Shown: piece by piece, positions 36,485-45,986 of the stretch
Layout: each line of letters starts with the position of its first letter
Numbering within the stretch: position 1 is the first letter of the stretch
Origin: Vineibacter terrae
GTDB lineage: Bacteria > Pseudomonadota > Alphaproteobacteria > Reyranellales > Reyranellaceae
DNA length: 64,000 nt
Assembly (NCBI RefSeq): GCF_008039615.1
Contig: NZ_VDUZ01000016.1
Span: forward strand, 62,001-126,000
Reading direction: 5' to 3'
The notes under the pieces: generated by a model
Databases searched by the model: none
The model's input: the letters and a program-made list of their open reading frames with translations, nothing else
Told to the model about the DNA's origin: nothing
Position numbers and translations under genes: made by a program

Positions 36485-36871
36485 TCAGGCTGCCCGAACA
36501 TCGGTCTTGGAGAAATCGTCGCCCTTGTACAGCAGCGGCTGCTGAGTCAGCGCCGCAAGGGCGTAGGCGAAGCAGTCACCGAAATTGAGGCCGGCAGGGT
36601 GGCGTCCCTTGCCGTAGCGGCGCCAAGCCCGTCGGGCCTGATCGGCGTGCTCGGCCTCCACGGCGACGATCTCGACATCGGCCTTGTGGAGCCACAGATC
36701 GAGCTCGCTGCCTCCAGGTTCGCCGAGACGCGTTTCGATCACCATGGCGGCCTCGAGGACGGTAGCGGCAGATATCAGGCGGATCGGATCGTCGGCGATG
36801 CGCTGCTCGAAAGCGGCGGCCTCGGGTTCATTGAATGCGATCGCGATGATCGCCGAGGTATCGATCACCAT
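36485..36871 (-). CDS. vapC: VapC-type PIN-domain toxin
   Basis: 128-residue PIN domain. The N-terminal MVIDTSAIIAIAFNEPEA contains the first metal-binding Asp and a following Glu. The acidic pair lies later in ATVLEAAMVIETR, and the last Asp is in NFGDCFAYALA, followed by LLYKGDDFSKTD. These are the acidic residues of a Mg-dependent tRNA or rRNA endonuclease. It overlaps the vapB stop by one base (TGATG), as is usual for this toxin-antitoxin type. Confidence 0.9.
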   Translation of the reverse strand: MVIDTSAIIAIAFNEPEAAAFEQRIADDPIRLISAATVLEAAMVIETRLGEPGGSELDLWLHKADVEIVAVEAEHADQARRAWRRYGKGRHPAGLNFGDCFAYALAALTQQPLLYKGDDFSKTDVRAA

Positions 36872-37125
36872 CAGCGAGGAAGTCCATTGTCGTCATAGCC
36901 GATGATGTCGTCGGCCGGGCGTGCATCGAGAACGGGCAAGGCGCTCCAGCGGCGTCGGCTGGCCGCGAGATCCTCCAGCAGCGCCGCCTTGCGCACGGCA
37001 GATCCGACACGGCGCAACCGCTCCTCCAGCGCGCGCCGAGTCGCCACCGTGATGGATTCACCGGTGCGCTCCGCCAGGGTCCGAGCCAGCCGCTCGGTCT
37101 CGGGATCCTTGATGCTCAGCGCCAT
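36871..37125 (-). CDS. vapB: VapB-type antitoxin
   Basis: 84 residues. The N-terminus MALSIKDPETERLARTLAERTGESITVATRRALEER (quoted in parts: ETERLARTLAERTGES, ITVATRRALEER) is the ribbon-helix-helix-like DNA-binding module of the PSK/Rv0623 VapB group. The C-terminal part PADDIIGYDDNGLPR is the toxin-binding tail. It is upstream of and overlaps vapC. A promoter with an AT-rich palindrome lies just before it, fitting autoregulation. Confidence 0.88.
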   Translation of the reverse strand: MALSIKDPETERLARTLAERTGESITVATRRALEERLRRVGSAVRKAALLEDLAASRRRWSALPVLDARPADDIIGYDDNGLPR

Positions 37126-37145
37126 GGAGGTTCCTGGTTCCTGAT

Positions 37146-37183
37146 TATATATATTCTATATAGGTGATGTGACTATGCGTCAA
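37146..37183 (-). promoter_or_regulatory. vapBC promoter and AT-rich palindrome
   Basis: On the minus strand TTGACG (37183-37178) and TATAGA (37160-37155) are separated by 17 bases, a good sigma-70 match. The -10 overlaps a palindrome (TATATA-TTC-TATATA region, 37146-37162), as expected for a VapBC operator. Confidence 0.65.
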
Positions 37184-37217
37184 AGCTCGGGTGTCGATGC
37201 CTGGAAAGGGTCGTCGA

Positions 37218-38477
37218 ATGCATCAGGATGCTCGTGAAACGCTACCGGTCGAACCGGGCGGAGGGCTGTCCGACACGCGGCTCGTGTGCTTCTTCTGCGG
37301 CGCGGTCCGGGCGCCCGATCTCCATCCCGTCTGCCGGGCCTGCGGCGGCACGATGATCGCCCGCACGTCGTGGCCGGGGCGCTTGCCGGCCGGTCGTCGG
37401 TTCTGGGAGTTCGCCGATCTTCTTCCGGTATCGCGCCATCGCGTCAGCCTGGGCGAGGGCGGAACGCCGTTGCTGAAGCTCGACCGCCTGTTCCCGGACG
37501 ACGAGGTCTATGCCAAGGCGGAATGGACCAATGCCACCGGCTCGTTCAAGGATCGCGGGTCCGCCGTCGCCATGTCGGCCGCGATGTCGCTGGGCGCCAA
37601 GGGCATCATCTGCGCGTCCACGGGCAACAACGCGGCTTCCGTCAGCGCCTTTGCGGCCCGCGCCGGCCTGCCCTGCATCGTGGCGCTGCCGAAGGGCACG
37701 CCGGCCAACAAGATCATCCAGGCCAAGGCGCATGGCGCGATCGTGCTCGAGGTAGCCGGCGACTTCAGCGATGCCTACCGCGAGGCGGAGCGGATCCAGC
37801 GCGCGGTCCCGGGATGGGCCAATCTCACGTCGACGTACGTCAACGCCTATATGACGGCGGCGCACGCAACGATCCTGTATGAACTCCACGCGGAAATCGG
37901 CGCGGTGGGAACCGTGATCGTGCCGATCGGCGCTGGCCCCATGCTCGATGGCATCATGCAGGGCGCCCAGACGCTGCATGAGCACGGGTATCTGGAGCGG
38001 CTGCCGCGGCCGGTCGGGGTGCAGGCGTCGGGCTGCGCGCCAATCGCGGCTGCGTTCGCGCGAGGCCTGGACGTTGTTGCGGCATGGGCCGCGCCGGTAT
38101 CCGGCATCGCCGGCTCTATCAACGATCCCCTGCGCGGCTACCCAGATGACGGGACGCGAACCTTGCGGATCATGCGGTCGGCCGGCGGGCATGCCGTCGC
38201 CGTCACCGACGCGCAGATCGAGCGCGCGATGCTCGACCTTGGCCGCTGCGAGGGGATCGCGGCGGAGCCCGCCGCCGCGACCCCGCTGGCCGCACTGCGT
38301 GACCTGGCGGACAAGGACCTGCCGCGTCCGATCGTGCTCGTGATCTCAGGGCACGCTCTCAAGGATCCAGCGGCGCAGCCCGGCGCTTCGGGGCAGAGCC
38401 TCGATGTCGAAGCCGGGGCGGCGCCTGCCGCCATCGTATCGGCGGCTCTTCGGCAGTTCGCGCAGCGGATGCTATGA
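37218..38477 (+). CDS. Threonine synthase-like PLP enzyme
   Basis: 419 residues. It begins with a zinc-ribbon-like stretch CFFCGAVRAPDLHPVCRACGG. The fold-type II PLP domain follows: GEGGTPLLKLDRL, NATGSFKDRGSAVAM with the Schiff-base Lys, STGNNAASVSAFAARAG and IVPIGAGPMLDG (phosphate loop). This resembles the ThrC form with an N-terminal ribbon, which makes threonine from O-phosphohomoserine; a related PLP lyase is possible. ATG 37218 has GGAAAGGG upstream; GTG 37191 and ATG 37197 are alternatives. Its stop overlaps the convergent HAD gene by six bases. Confidence 0.8.
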   Translation: MHQDARETLPVEPGGGLSDTRLVCFFCGAVRAPDLHPVCRACGGTMIARTSWPGRLPAGRRFWEFADLLPVSRHRVSLGEGGTPLLKLDRLFPDDEVYAKAEWTNATGSFKDRGSAVAMSAAMSLGAKGIICASTGNNAASVSAFAARAGLPCIVALPKGTPANKIIQAKAHGAIVLEVAGDFSDAYREAERIQRAVPGWANLTSTYVNAYMTAAHATILYELHAEIGAVGTVIVPIGAGPMLDGIMQGAQTLHEHGYLERLPRPVGVQASGCAPIAAAFARGLDVVAAWAAPVSGIAGSINDPLRGYPDDGTRTLRIMRSAGGHAVAVTDAQIERAMLDLGRCEGIAAEPAAATPLAALRDLADKDLPRPIVLVISGHALKDPAAQPGASGQSLDVEAGAAPAAIVSAALRQFAQRML

Positions 38478-39104
38478 CCGGCGTGCCGCCGGCCGGCCGG
38501 CAAGATGTGGCTTCAGCAGCGCCGCCAGAGGATGCTCGCCCGTCCAGTGGATCGCATGCCATCCGGTGGCGCGGGCAGCGCGCACGTTCTCGATCGTGTC
38601 GTCGACGAGGACAAGATTCCGGGGCGCGAGGCCGACCCGCGCCGTGACGCAACGGAAGAAATCGGGCGACGGCTTGCGGTAGCCGAGGGCCGCCGAGTAG
38701 TGGAAGCCGTCGATATGATCGGCCAGGCCGACCTTTTCCATCAGGTGCTGCGCCCGCATATGCTCCTGGTTGGTGGCGAGGTGGACAGCCATCCCTGCCG
38801 CACGGAAGCCCGCCAGGTCGCGCAGGAGCGCGTCATCCAGCCGTGAATCCTGCTCGAACCAGTAGGCGGTCAGCTGCTGCGGCGTCAGATGCGGCGCAAT
38901 CTCCTTCAGCACGAGCGGCAGATGATCGAGCAGGCCGGCGCGGCCCAGAACGATATCGTCCCAATGCGGCGCGAAGAACCGGCGTTGCAGGTCGTCCGGG
39001 CGCAGGCCGAGATCAGCCTCCAGCCGCGTCGACCAGGGCCGGCCGTCGTCGGGACGTCCGCGCACGAGCACGCCGTCGACATCCATCATGAGCGCCCGGA
39101 TCAA
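38472..39104 (-). CDS. HAD-superfamily hydrolase
   Basis: 210 residues with the HAD motifs: I, MDVDGVLV (nucleophile Asp and acid Asp); II, VHLATNQ; III, GYRKPSPDFF (Lys); IV, VLVDDTIENV (Asp pair). A helical cap lies between I and II, as in beta-phosphoglucomutase/epoxide-hydrolase-like members. TTG 39104 with an upstream GGGAG is taken as start, because it includes the first strand LIRALMMDVDG; ATG 39089 would truncate that strand. The phosphate substrate is unknown. The long frame continuing on this strand to 41774 is a shadow of polA. Confidence 0.78.
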   Translation of the reverse strand: MIRALMMDVDGVLVRGRPDDGRPWSTRLEADLGLRPDDLQRRFFAPHWDDIVLGRAGLLDHLPLVLKEIAPHLTPQQLTAYWFEQDSRLDDALLRDLAGFRAAGMAVHLATNQEHMRAQHLMEKVGLADHIDGFHYSAALGYRKPSPDFFRCVTARVGLAPRNLVLVDDTIENVRAARATGWHAIHWTGEHPLAALLKPHLAGRPAARRS

Positions 39105-39257
39105 TCTTCTCTCCCGTGAAGGTCCGTCCGCCGTGTTCGCATATTTGCGCTGCCGGGCAGGGACGGGGCAAGATCCGGCGGGGCAACCGCTCACCGTGAT
39201 CCCCAGCGTCAGTGTTCCCCCGCTGACGCCCGCCGCCCGCCGTGCTACCGAATCGCC

Positions 39258-42200
39258 ATGTCTCGCAAGCCTTCCGCCGCGGCCAAGCCTGCCGCCGTTC
39301 CGCCGCCTGCCGCCGCTCACGCCGGCAGCGCGGCTGCCACCGCGCTTCCGGCGCCGAACGGCGGCAACAAGCCGCTGAAGCACCTGTGGCTGATCGACGG
39401 CTCGGGCTACATCTTCCGTGCCTTCCATGCGCTGCCGCCGATGAATCGCCCCGACGGCACGCCGATCAATGCCGTCTACGGCTTCTGCAACATGATCACC
39501 AAGTTCCTGCTGGAACGGCCGGAGATCGACCATATCGCCGTCATCCATGACTACGGCGAGCGCACCTTCCGCAACGAGATCTATCCCAAGTACAAGGCGC
39601 ACCGTCCGGAGCTGCCGGAGGCGTTGGTGCCGCAGTTTCCCTTGCTGCGCGAAGCCAACCGGATGTTCGGCCTGCCCTGCGTCGAGATGCAGGGCTACGA
39701 GGCCGACGACCTGATCGCGACCTACGCCCGGCTGGCGGTGGCGGCGGATGCGGACGTCACGATCGTTTCGTCCGACAAGGACCTGATGCAGCTTGTCGGC
39801 GATCGGGTATCGATGTTCGACCCGATCAAGCTCATCAAGCTTGGCCCCGAAGCGGTCATGGACAAGTTCGGCGTGCCGCCCGAGAAGGTCGTGGACGTGC
39901 AGGCGCTGGCGGGCGACAGCACCGACAACGTGCCGGGCGTGCCCGGCATCGGCGTGAAGACCGCGGCCCAGCTCATCACCGAGTACGGCGATCTGGAAAC
40001 GCTGCTGGCACGCGCCGGCGAGATCAAGCAGCCCAAGCGGCGCGAGGCGCTGCAGGTCAACGCCGAGCAGGCGCGCATCTCGCGCCGGCTGGTGCTGCTC
40101 AAGGATGACGTGCCGGTGACGGAGCAGCCGGATTCTTTCGACAAGAAGCTGCCCGACCTGCAGCAGCTCGTGCCTTGGCTGGAGCAGCAGGGCTTCCGCG
40201 CGCTGCTGGCCAAGTACCGCGCAATGCCGGGAGCGCCGCCGGCCGGGGAGGCGCCGCCGGCTTCTGCGACGGCAGCCGCCGCGGCACCGTCCCGCAGCGG
40301 CAGCGATGGCAGCGACGCGGCTGCCATCGACAGCGAAGATCCATTGGCCGCGGCCTACGCGATCGACGGCAAGGACGGCACGTGGCCGTCCGCGGCCGCG
40401 CTCGATTGGCGGCTGCCGCGCGAGAAGCCCTTCGCCGCGGCGGATTATGAGCTGGTGACCAGCCCGGACGGGCTCGACGGTTTCATCAGCGCCGCCCATG
40501 CCGCCGGCGTCGTGGCGGTGGCTTGCCATACCAATGCGCTTGCCGCCTCGGAAGGCCTCGTGGGCATCGCCATGGCGTTGCCGGATGGACCGATCGCCGA
40601 TGTCGGCATCGGCCGTCGTCGTGCCGTCTACGTGCCGCTGGGCCATCGTCCGCCAGGCGCGGCCGCGGCGGCGCAGGGCGCCCTCGACCTGGGCGGCGAC
40701 GTTGCCGGCGGCGATGCCGCGGCGGCGGGAGGCGGCGAGAAGGAGCTCGTCCCCGGCCAGCTGGCGGTCGCCGAGGTTCTGGCGCGGCTCAAGCCGCTGC
40801 TGGAGGATCCCGGCGTGCTGAAGGTCGGGCATAACATCAAGCACCATCTGACGGTGCTCGGCCGCTGCGGCATCAGCCTGGCGCCCGTGGATGATGCGAT
40901 GCTGTTGTCCTTCGTGCTCGAAGGGGGCTTGCACGGACACGGCATGGATGAGCTGGCCGAGCATTTCCTGGGTGTCGCGACCCTCAAGCTCAGCGACCTC
41001 ACGGGCACGGGCGCCAAGCGGATCACGTTCGACCGCGTGGCCGTGGAGAAGGCGCGCGACTACGCGGCGGAGGACGCCGATGCCGCCATGCAGCTGTGGC
41101 TGATGCTGAAGCCGCGGCTTGCTGCCGAGCGCATGGCGACGCTGTACGAGACCGTCGAAAGGCCCCTGATCTCGGTGCTGGCCGACATGGAAGGCGCTGG
41201 CGTGAAGATCGACGCGCCCGAGCTGATGCGGCTGAGCGCCGAGTTCGAGCGGCGCATGGCGGCCCTCGAGATCGAGCTGCACAAGTTGGCGGGGCGGCAA
41301 TTCAACGTCGGCTCGCCCAAGCAGCTGGGCGAGATCCTGTTCGACGAGATGAAGCTGCCCGGTGGCAAGCGCAACAAGAGCGGGACCTGGAGCACCGACG
41401 CCTCCGTCCTGGAGGAGCTGGCCGAGCAAGGTCACGAGCTGCCGCGCAAGCTGCTGGAGCATCGCCAGCTCGCCAAGCTCAAGGGCACCTACACCGATGC
41501 CCTCGTTGCCGAGATCAACCCCAGGACGAAGCGGGTGCATACCTCCTATCAGATGACCGGCGCGTCGACCGGCCGGCTGGCATCGACCGATCCGAATCTG
41601 CAGAACATCCCGGTACGCACCGAGGATGGGCGCAAGATCCGCAGGGCGTTCATCGCCGAAGCCGGCCACAAGCTGCTGAGCGCCGACTACTCGCAAATCG
41701 AGCTGCGGCTGCTGGCGCATGTCGCCGATATCCCGTCGCTGAGGGAGGCTTTCGAGCGCGGCGACGACATCCACGCCATCACGGCGTCAGAAGTGTTCGG
41801 CATTCCGGCCAAGGGCATGGATCCCCTGGTGCGGCGGCGCGCCAAGGCGATCAATTTCGGCATCATCTACGGCATCTCGCCGTTCGGGCTGGCCGCTCAG
41901 CTCGGGATCCCGCAAGGCGAGGCGCGCACCTATATCGACACGTACTTCAAGCGCTATCCCGGCATCCGGGACTACATGGAGCGCACCAAGGCGTTCTGCC
42001 GCAAGGCCGGCTACGTCCAGACCCCGTTCGGGCGCAAGGTCCATCTGGCCTGGATCAACGACAAGAACCCGGCGCGCCGCAGCTTCCATGAGCGTGCCGC
42101 GATCAATGCGCCGCTGCAGGGTGGCGCTGCCGACATCATCAAGCGTGCCATGATCCGCCTGCCGTCGGCGCTGCAGGCCGCCTCGCTCGAGACGCGCATG

Positions 42201-42359
42201 CTGCTGCAGGTGCATGACGAGCTCGTCTTCGAAGCGCCTGACGCCGAGATCAAGCGGGCTTCCGCCGTGATCCAGGACACGATGCAGCGCGCCGCGCGTC
42301 TGTCCATTCCGCTGGTGGTCGAGATCGGCAGCGGCATGACATGGGCTGATGCGCACTGA
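39258..42359 (+). CDS. polA: DNA polymerase I with degenerate 3'-5' exonuclease site
   Basis: 1033 residues. An Ala/Pro-rich extension is followed by the 5'-3' exonuclease domain: LWLIDGSGYIFRAFHALPPM, GYEADDLIATYA, SSDKDLMQLV, GDSTDNVPGVPGIG. The 3'-5' exonuclease domain (about 410-620) keeps its frame but has lost metal ligands. The position of E. coli Asp355/Glu357 reads A422 and H424 (VAVACHTN), and that of Asp424 reads H530 (GHNIKHHL). Tyr602 and Asp606 (YAAED) remain. The polymerase domain is intact: LLSADYSQIELRLLAH, RRRAKAINFGIIYGIS, LLQVHDELVFEAP. It therefore probably repairs and matures Okazaki fragments without proofreading. Confidence 0.93.
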   Translation: MSRKPSAAAKPAAVPPPAAAHAGSAAATALPAPNGGNKPLKHLWLIDGSGYIFRAFHALPPMNRPDGTPINAVYGFCNMITKFLLERPEIDHIAVIHDYGERTFRNEIYPKYKAHRPELPEALVPQFPLLREANRMFGLPCVEMQGYEADDLIATYARLAVAADADVTIVSSDKDLMQLVGDRVSMFDPIKLIKLGPEAVMDKFGVPPEKVVDVQALAGDSTDNVPGVPGIGVKTAAQLITEYGDLETLLARAGEIKQPKRREALQVNAEQARISRRLVLLKDDVPVTEQPDSFDKKLPDLQQLVPWLEQQGFRALLAKYRAMPGAPPAGEAPPASATAAAAAPSRSGSDGSDAAAIDSEDPLAAAYAIDGKDGTWPSAAALDWRLPREKPFAAADYELVTSPDGLDGFISAAHAAGVVAVACHTNALAASEGLVGIAMALPDGPIADVGIGRRRAVYVPLGHRPPGAAAAAQGALDLGGDVAGGDAAAAGGGEKELVPGQLAVAEVLARLKPLLEDPGVLKVGHNIKHHLTVLGRCGISLAPVDDAMLLSFVLEGGLHGHGMDELAEHFLGVATLKLSDLTGTGAKRITFDRVAVEKARDYAAEDADAAMQLWLMLKPRLAAERMATLYETVERPLISVLADMEGAGVKIDAPELMRLSAEFERRMAALEIELHKLAGRQFNVGSPKQLGEILFDEMKLPGGKRNKSGTWSTDASVLEELAEQGHELPRKLLEHRQLAKLKGTYTDALVAEINPRTKRVHTSYQMTGASTGRLASTDPNLQNIPVRTEDGRKIRRAFIAEAGHKLLSADYSQIELRLLAHVADIPSLREAFERGDDIHAITASEVFGIPAKGMDPLVRRRAKAINFGIIYGISPFGLAAQLGIPQGEARTYIDTYFKRYPGIRDYMERTKAFCRKAGYVQTPFGRKVHLAWINDKNPARRSFHERAAINAPLQGGAADIIKRAMIRLPSALQAASLETRMLLQVHDELVFEAPDAEIKRASAVIQDTMQRAARLSIPLVVEIGSGMTWADAH

Positions 42360-42383
42360 ACGGGTTCCGGAAGGAGTGATCGA

Positions 42384-43013
42384 ATGCTGAAGATCTATGG
42401 GCGGGCCAACTCGATCAACGTCCAGAAGGCATTGTGGGCCGCTGACGAATGCGGCCTCGCCTACGAGCGCATCGATGTCGGTGGCGCGTTCGGTGGCAAC
42501 GACCAGCCCTGGTACCGTGCGATGAACCCCAACGGCGTGGTGCCCACCATCGACGATGGCGGCTACACGCTGTGGGAGTCGAACTCGATCATCCGCTATT
42601 TCGCGGCGACGCATGCCGCCGGCACCCTGTGGCCCACCGATCCCAAGGCGCGCGGCAATGCCGAACGCTGGATGGACTGGCAGCTGACGGTGGTCCAGGG
42701 CGGCATGACCACGTTGTTCTGGGGGTGGATCCGCACGCCACCGGAGAAGCGTGACCTTGACGCCATGGAGAAGGCGCGGGTCGCCACTGCCGATCTCTGG
42801 TGCCGCTTGGACGGCCATCTGGCGGATAAGGCCTATGTCGCCGGCGACCGTTTCACCATGGGGGACATCCCGGCCGGGGCCATGGCCTACCGTTGGCTCA
42901 ACCTGCCGTTCGAGCGCGCCGGCCTGCCGCCGACACCGCATCTGCGCGCCTGGTACGAGCGGCTGGCGACGCGCCCTGCGTACCAGAAGCACGTCATGGT
43001 CAAGATGACCTGA
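42384..43013 (+). CDS. Glutathione S-transferase family protein
   Basis: 209 residues. The thioredoxin-like half runs MLKIYGRANSINVQKALWAA, NPNGVVPTIDDGG and LWESNSIIRYFA (cis-Pro and ES). The helical half has KAYVAGDRFTMGDIPAG. This pattern fits the theta/beta-like bacterial GSTs. AAGGAG precedes ATG 42384 by about nine bases. It is distinct from the GST at 12500-13132, and the substrate is unknown. It follows polA by 24 bases. Confidence 0.88.
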   Translation: MLKIYGRANSINVQKALWAADECGLAYERIDVGGAFGGNDQPWYRAMNPNGVVPTIDDGGYTLWESNSIIRYFAATHAAGTLWPTDPKARGNAERWMDWQLTVVQGGMTTLFWGWIRTPPEKRDLDAMEKARVATADLWCRLDGHLADKAYVAGDRFTMGDIPAGAMAYRWLNLPFERAGLPPTPHLRAWYERLATRPAYQKHVMVKMT

Positions 43014-43141
43014 GGCCGCGCCGCTTCAAGGCTCCGCTTGGTCCGCGGATATGATAGAAATATGACAAGCAAGGTTGGCGGCGCAGCCATGAGGACGCTG
43101 ACAGCGTTGCCCGCGTGCGATCGTTGCCATCCCTGGACCAC

Positions 43142-44020
43142 ATGGTTCGCCTGCTGCCCCATGAGATCGTCTTTGGCCTGTTCCTGGTGATCACCACGGT
43201 CCGGCTGCTGGTCGTGGCTGGCCCGGCGCACGAAGAGACGATGGTTTACATCGCCGCCGTCGTGGTCAACGCGCTCGCGATCTGGGCGCCGCAGCGTTGG
43301 CCCGAGCCCTGGGCGTGGCGGCTGCAGTTCGTCTTCTACATCATCGCGCTCAACGGTCTGTTCCTCCACATGCGCTGGGCGATCCCGCTGATCCACCCCG
43401 GCAAGTATGATGACCTGCTGATGGGCTGGGACCAGGCGCTGTTCGGCGGCAGCCCGAACCTGTGGTTCGCGCCGATGGCGACGCCGCTTCTGACCGAGGT
43501 GATGAGCATCGCCTACGCGGCGTTCATTCCCGGGCTGATGCTGACCCTGGTGCAGTATGCGATGTGCGACCTGCGCACGGCGCGGGCTTTCTACGGCGGC
43601 CTCTTCACGCTCTACGGCATCGGCTATCTCGGCTACACCCTGCTGCCGGCGGTCGGTCCCTATGTCGCCATGGCCCATCAGTTCGACGCGCCGCTGGACG
43701 GCTACTGGATCACCGATCTGCTGACCACGCTCTACCCGGTCGGCACCAATGGCTGCGATGCCTTTCCCAGCCTGCATGTGGCGGCGTCGGCCTATATCCT
43801 GCTGTTCGACCTCAAGCACCGGCGGCGATGGTTCTGCGCCTGCCTGGTCCCGTGCCTGGTGCTGTGGCTGTCGACCGTGTACCTGCGGTACCACTACGGC
43901 GTGGACGTCGTCGCCGGCTTCGCCCTGGCGGCGCTGGGACTGTGGGTGGCGGTCGAGGTCTGGCGGCGCGACAGCGCCTTGCGCGTCGGCATCCGCGCGA
44001 TGGCGCGCATGGCAGAGTGA
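43142..44020 (+). CDS. PAP2-superfamily membrane phosphatase (Aur1/inositolphosphotransferase-like)
   Basis: 292 residues with about six membrane segments. The late PAP2 motifs are present: FPSLHVAASAYILLF (PSxH form) and STVYLRYHYGVDVVAGF (the H-x3-D end). These are in the form seen in yeast Aur1/Ipt1 and mycobacterial inositol phosphate transferases rather than classic PAP2. Members act on lipid phosphates or transfer phospho-alcohol groups. ATG 43142 is used; GTG 43115 would add nine residues. It is convergent with the cyclase gene. Confidence 0.78.
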   Translation: MVRLLPHEIVFGLFLVITTVRLLVVAGPAHEETMVYIAAVVVNALAIWAPQRWPEPWAWRLQFVFYIIALNGLFLHMRWAIPLIHPGKYDDLLMGWDQALFGGSPNLWFAPMATPLLTEVMSIAYAAFIPGLMLTLVQYAMCDLRTARAFYGGLFTLYGIGYLGYTLLPAVGPYVAMAHQFDAPLDGYWITDLLTTLYPVGTNGCDAFPSLHVAASAYILLFDLKHRRRWFCACLVPCLVLWLSTVYLRYHYGVDVVAGFALAALGLWVAVEVWRRDSALRVGIRAMARMAE

Positions 44021-44048
44021 GCGGCAGCGTCGTGCGGACTTCGCGCCC

Positions 44049-45986
44049 TCAGGCGAGACGGTAGATTTTCGCCGGCTCGACCCGCCCGCGGATGGTCTGC
44101 ACGCCGACAAAGGCCGGCGTGGTCTCCAGTGAGGTCGGATCCTGCAAGGCTGCCATCGTGTCGCCGCTGGTGAGCACGATGACATCGTCGCCGTCGGCCA
44201 TATGTTCCTTCCCCAGCTGCTCGAGGCGCTGGGCCACGTTCACCGCGTCGCCGACGACGGTGTAGTTGATGCGCTCGGGCGCGCCGATATTGCCGACGAC
44301 GACCGCCCCGGTGTGCAATCCCACGCGCACGCGCACCGGCGCCAGGCCTCGGGCGCGCCGCGCCGCGTTGTCCACGCGCAGCACGCGCGCGATCGCGAGC
44401 GCCGCGCGGCAGCCGGCGTCGGCATGGTCGGGCATCCTGCGGATGCCGCCCCACACCGCCATCACCGAATCGCCGATATACTTGTCGATCACGCCCTGCT
44501 CGCGCTCGATGACCGCGCCCAGCAGCGCAAAATGATGGTTGAGCAGCTCGGCCGTGCTGCGCTCATCCATGTTCTCGGCCTGCGGCGTGAAGCCGACGAT
44601 GTCGGTGAACATCACGGTCACCGTGCGGCGCTTGGACAGCAGGCTCTCCTCGCCCTCCTCCATCAGGCGTGCCACCAGCCGGTGCGGCACGTAGAGGCCG
44701 AACCATTTCAGGGTGGCGCGGGCCTTCTCCATGGCCTCGGCCGCATCGTCGATCTCCTTGAGCGTGGAACGGGCGACCGGGCTGCCTTCGAAATCGAACC
44801 GTTCCAGAGCCTCCGCGGCTGCGCCCAGCCGGCGGATGGCGCGGGCCATGCGCACGCCCATCACGGCGGCCAGCGCCAGTGCCAGCAGCAGGGCGGCGGC
44901 GCCCGCCCAGACGCCTTCGCGCAGCCGCTCGATGTCGCGCGTCGCTTCCTCGAACGGAAAATACTGACCGATCAGCCAGGGCTCCGGCCCGTAGCTGTCG
45001 ATCTGGCGGTAGACGAAGACCCAGAGGCGGCCGTCGACATCGACGATATGGCCGAGCTTGCCCAGCGCCCTGCCGAAGACGCGGTTCTGGACCGCCGGTT
45101 TCCAGATGGCAGCCAATACCGGATCGCCAACCTCGTTCAGGCGGGGCAGCGGTTGCGCTTCTGTGAGCGCCACATGGCGGGGCTCGGTCAGCGTGCGGTG
45201 CGCCAGCACCCGGTCGCGGCCCACCAGGATGAACGATTTGCCCTCGCCATCGATGTCCTGGCTCACGACCAGGCGCGACAGCTCGCCCATCGCCACCGTG
45301 GCGACCAGCCCGCCGACGAAGGTGCCGTCGCTGCGACGAACCGGGACCCGGACATTGATGACCGGCTGGCGCTGCCCCGCGAACCACAGCAGGTCGCCCC
45401 AGAAGGGGGCAGTCGCGGTCTGCATCTGATGGAAGCGCTCGGATGCGCCCGGGATCGACGTCAGCGGCACGCTGTCCCGCTTCAGCCCGCTTCCCGTTCG
45501 CTCGATCCGGTGCACTGTCTGATCCAGGGAGACGAATCCGGCCCCGGAAATCTGCGGCAGCCGTTCCATGGCGGTGGCCAGCGCGTCGATCTCCTGGTCC
45601 GGCACGGTGATGTCGAGCCTGCCGCGTGCGGCGAGCGAGGCGACAAACTGCAGTTGCGCCGACACGGGGTCGAGCCGGTCGCGCAGGAACTGCACCTGCG
45701 CCTCGACGGTGCGCCGATTGCGGTCGAGCATCAGGCGCTGGGTGCTTTCGGAAGCGCCCAGCACGGTGACCGCGAATGCAACGCCGGCGATGACTGCAAC
45801 CGTCAGGAAGCCGGCGGCCAGCGCCGTGACGATCCGGACGCGCAGCCGCCGGATGCCCCGGCGCAACGTCGCGGCGCGGGACGCGTCGACGTCAGGCGTG
45901 ACAGCAGGAGGGAAGGCAGGGCCGTCGGTTGCATCGACAGGTGCCAGGGCTGTCGTCGCGGGCGTATCGATTCGTGAGCCGGCCAC
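44049..45986 (-). CDS. Membrane-bound class III adenylate/guanylate cyclase
   Basis: 645 residues. TM1 lies at about 51-77, followed by a periplasmic double-Cache-like sensor region (about 80-350). TM2 lies at about 356-380 with a HAMP-like linker (RAIRRLGAAAEALERFDFEG), and a cyclase domain closes the protein (about 445-640). Catalytic features are MFTDIVGFT (metal Asp), VIDKYIGDSVMAVWG (Lys and second Asp) and RINYTVVGDAVNVAQRLE. Lys with this Asp suggests cAMP, but cGMP is not excluded. GTG 45986 is chosen, with GGAGGGG about seven bases upstream. It is divergent from the hprK-like gene. Confidence 0.87.
   Translation of the reverse strand: MAGSRIDTPATTALAPVDATDGPAFPPAVTPDVDASRAATLRRGIRRLRVRIVTALAAGFLTVAVIAGVAFAVTVLGASESTQRLMLDRNRRTVEAQVQFLRDRLDPVSAQLQFVASLAARGRLDITVPDQEIDALATAMERLPQISGAGFVSLDQTVHRIERTGSGLKRDSVPLTSIPGASERFHQMQTATAPFWGDLLWFAGQRQPVINVRVPVRRSDGTFVGGLVATVAMGELSRLVVSQDIDGEGKSFILVGRDRVLAHRTLTEPRHVALTEAQPLPRLNEVGDPVLAAIWKPAVQNRVFGRALGKLGHIVDVDGRLWVFVYRQIDSYGPEPWLIGQYFPFEEATRDIERLREGVWAGAAALLLALALAAVMGVRMARAIRRLGAAAEALERFDFEGSPVARSTLKEIDDAAEAMEKARATLKWFGLYVPHRLVARLMEEGEESLLSKRRTVTVMFTDIVGFTPQAENMDERSTAELLNHHFALLGAVIEREQGVIDKYIGDSVMAVWGGIRRMPDHADAGCRAALAIARVLRVDNAARRARGLAPVRVRVGLHTGAVVVGNIGAPERINYTVVGDAVNVAQRLEQLGKEHMADGDDVIVLTSGDTMAALQDPTSLETTPAFVGVQTIRGRVEPAKIYRLA

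Noticed and set aside
38472-41774. 1100-residue frame opposite polA
   Set aside because: Beyond the HAD hydrolase at its end, it is a GC-driven antisense shadow with no motifs; polA on the other strand is unmistakable.
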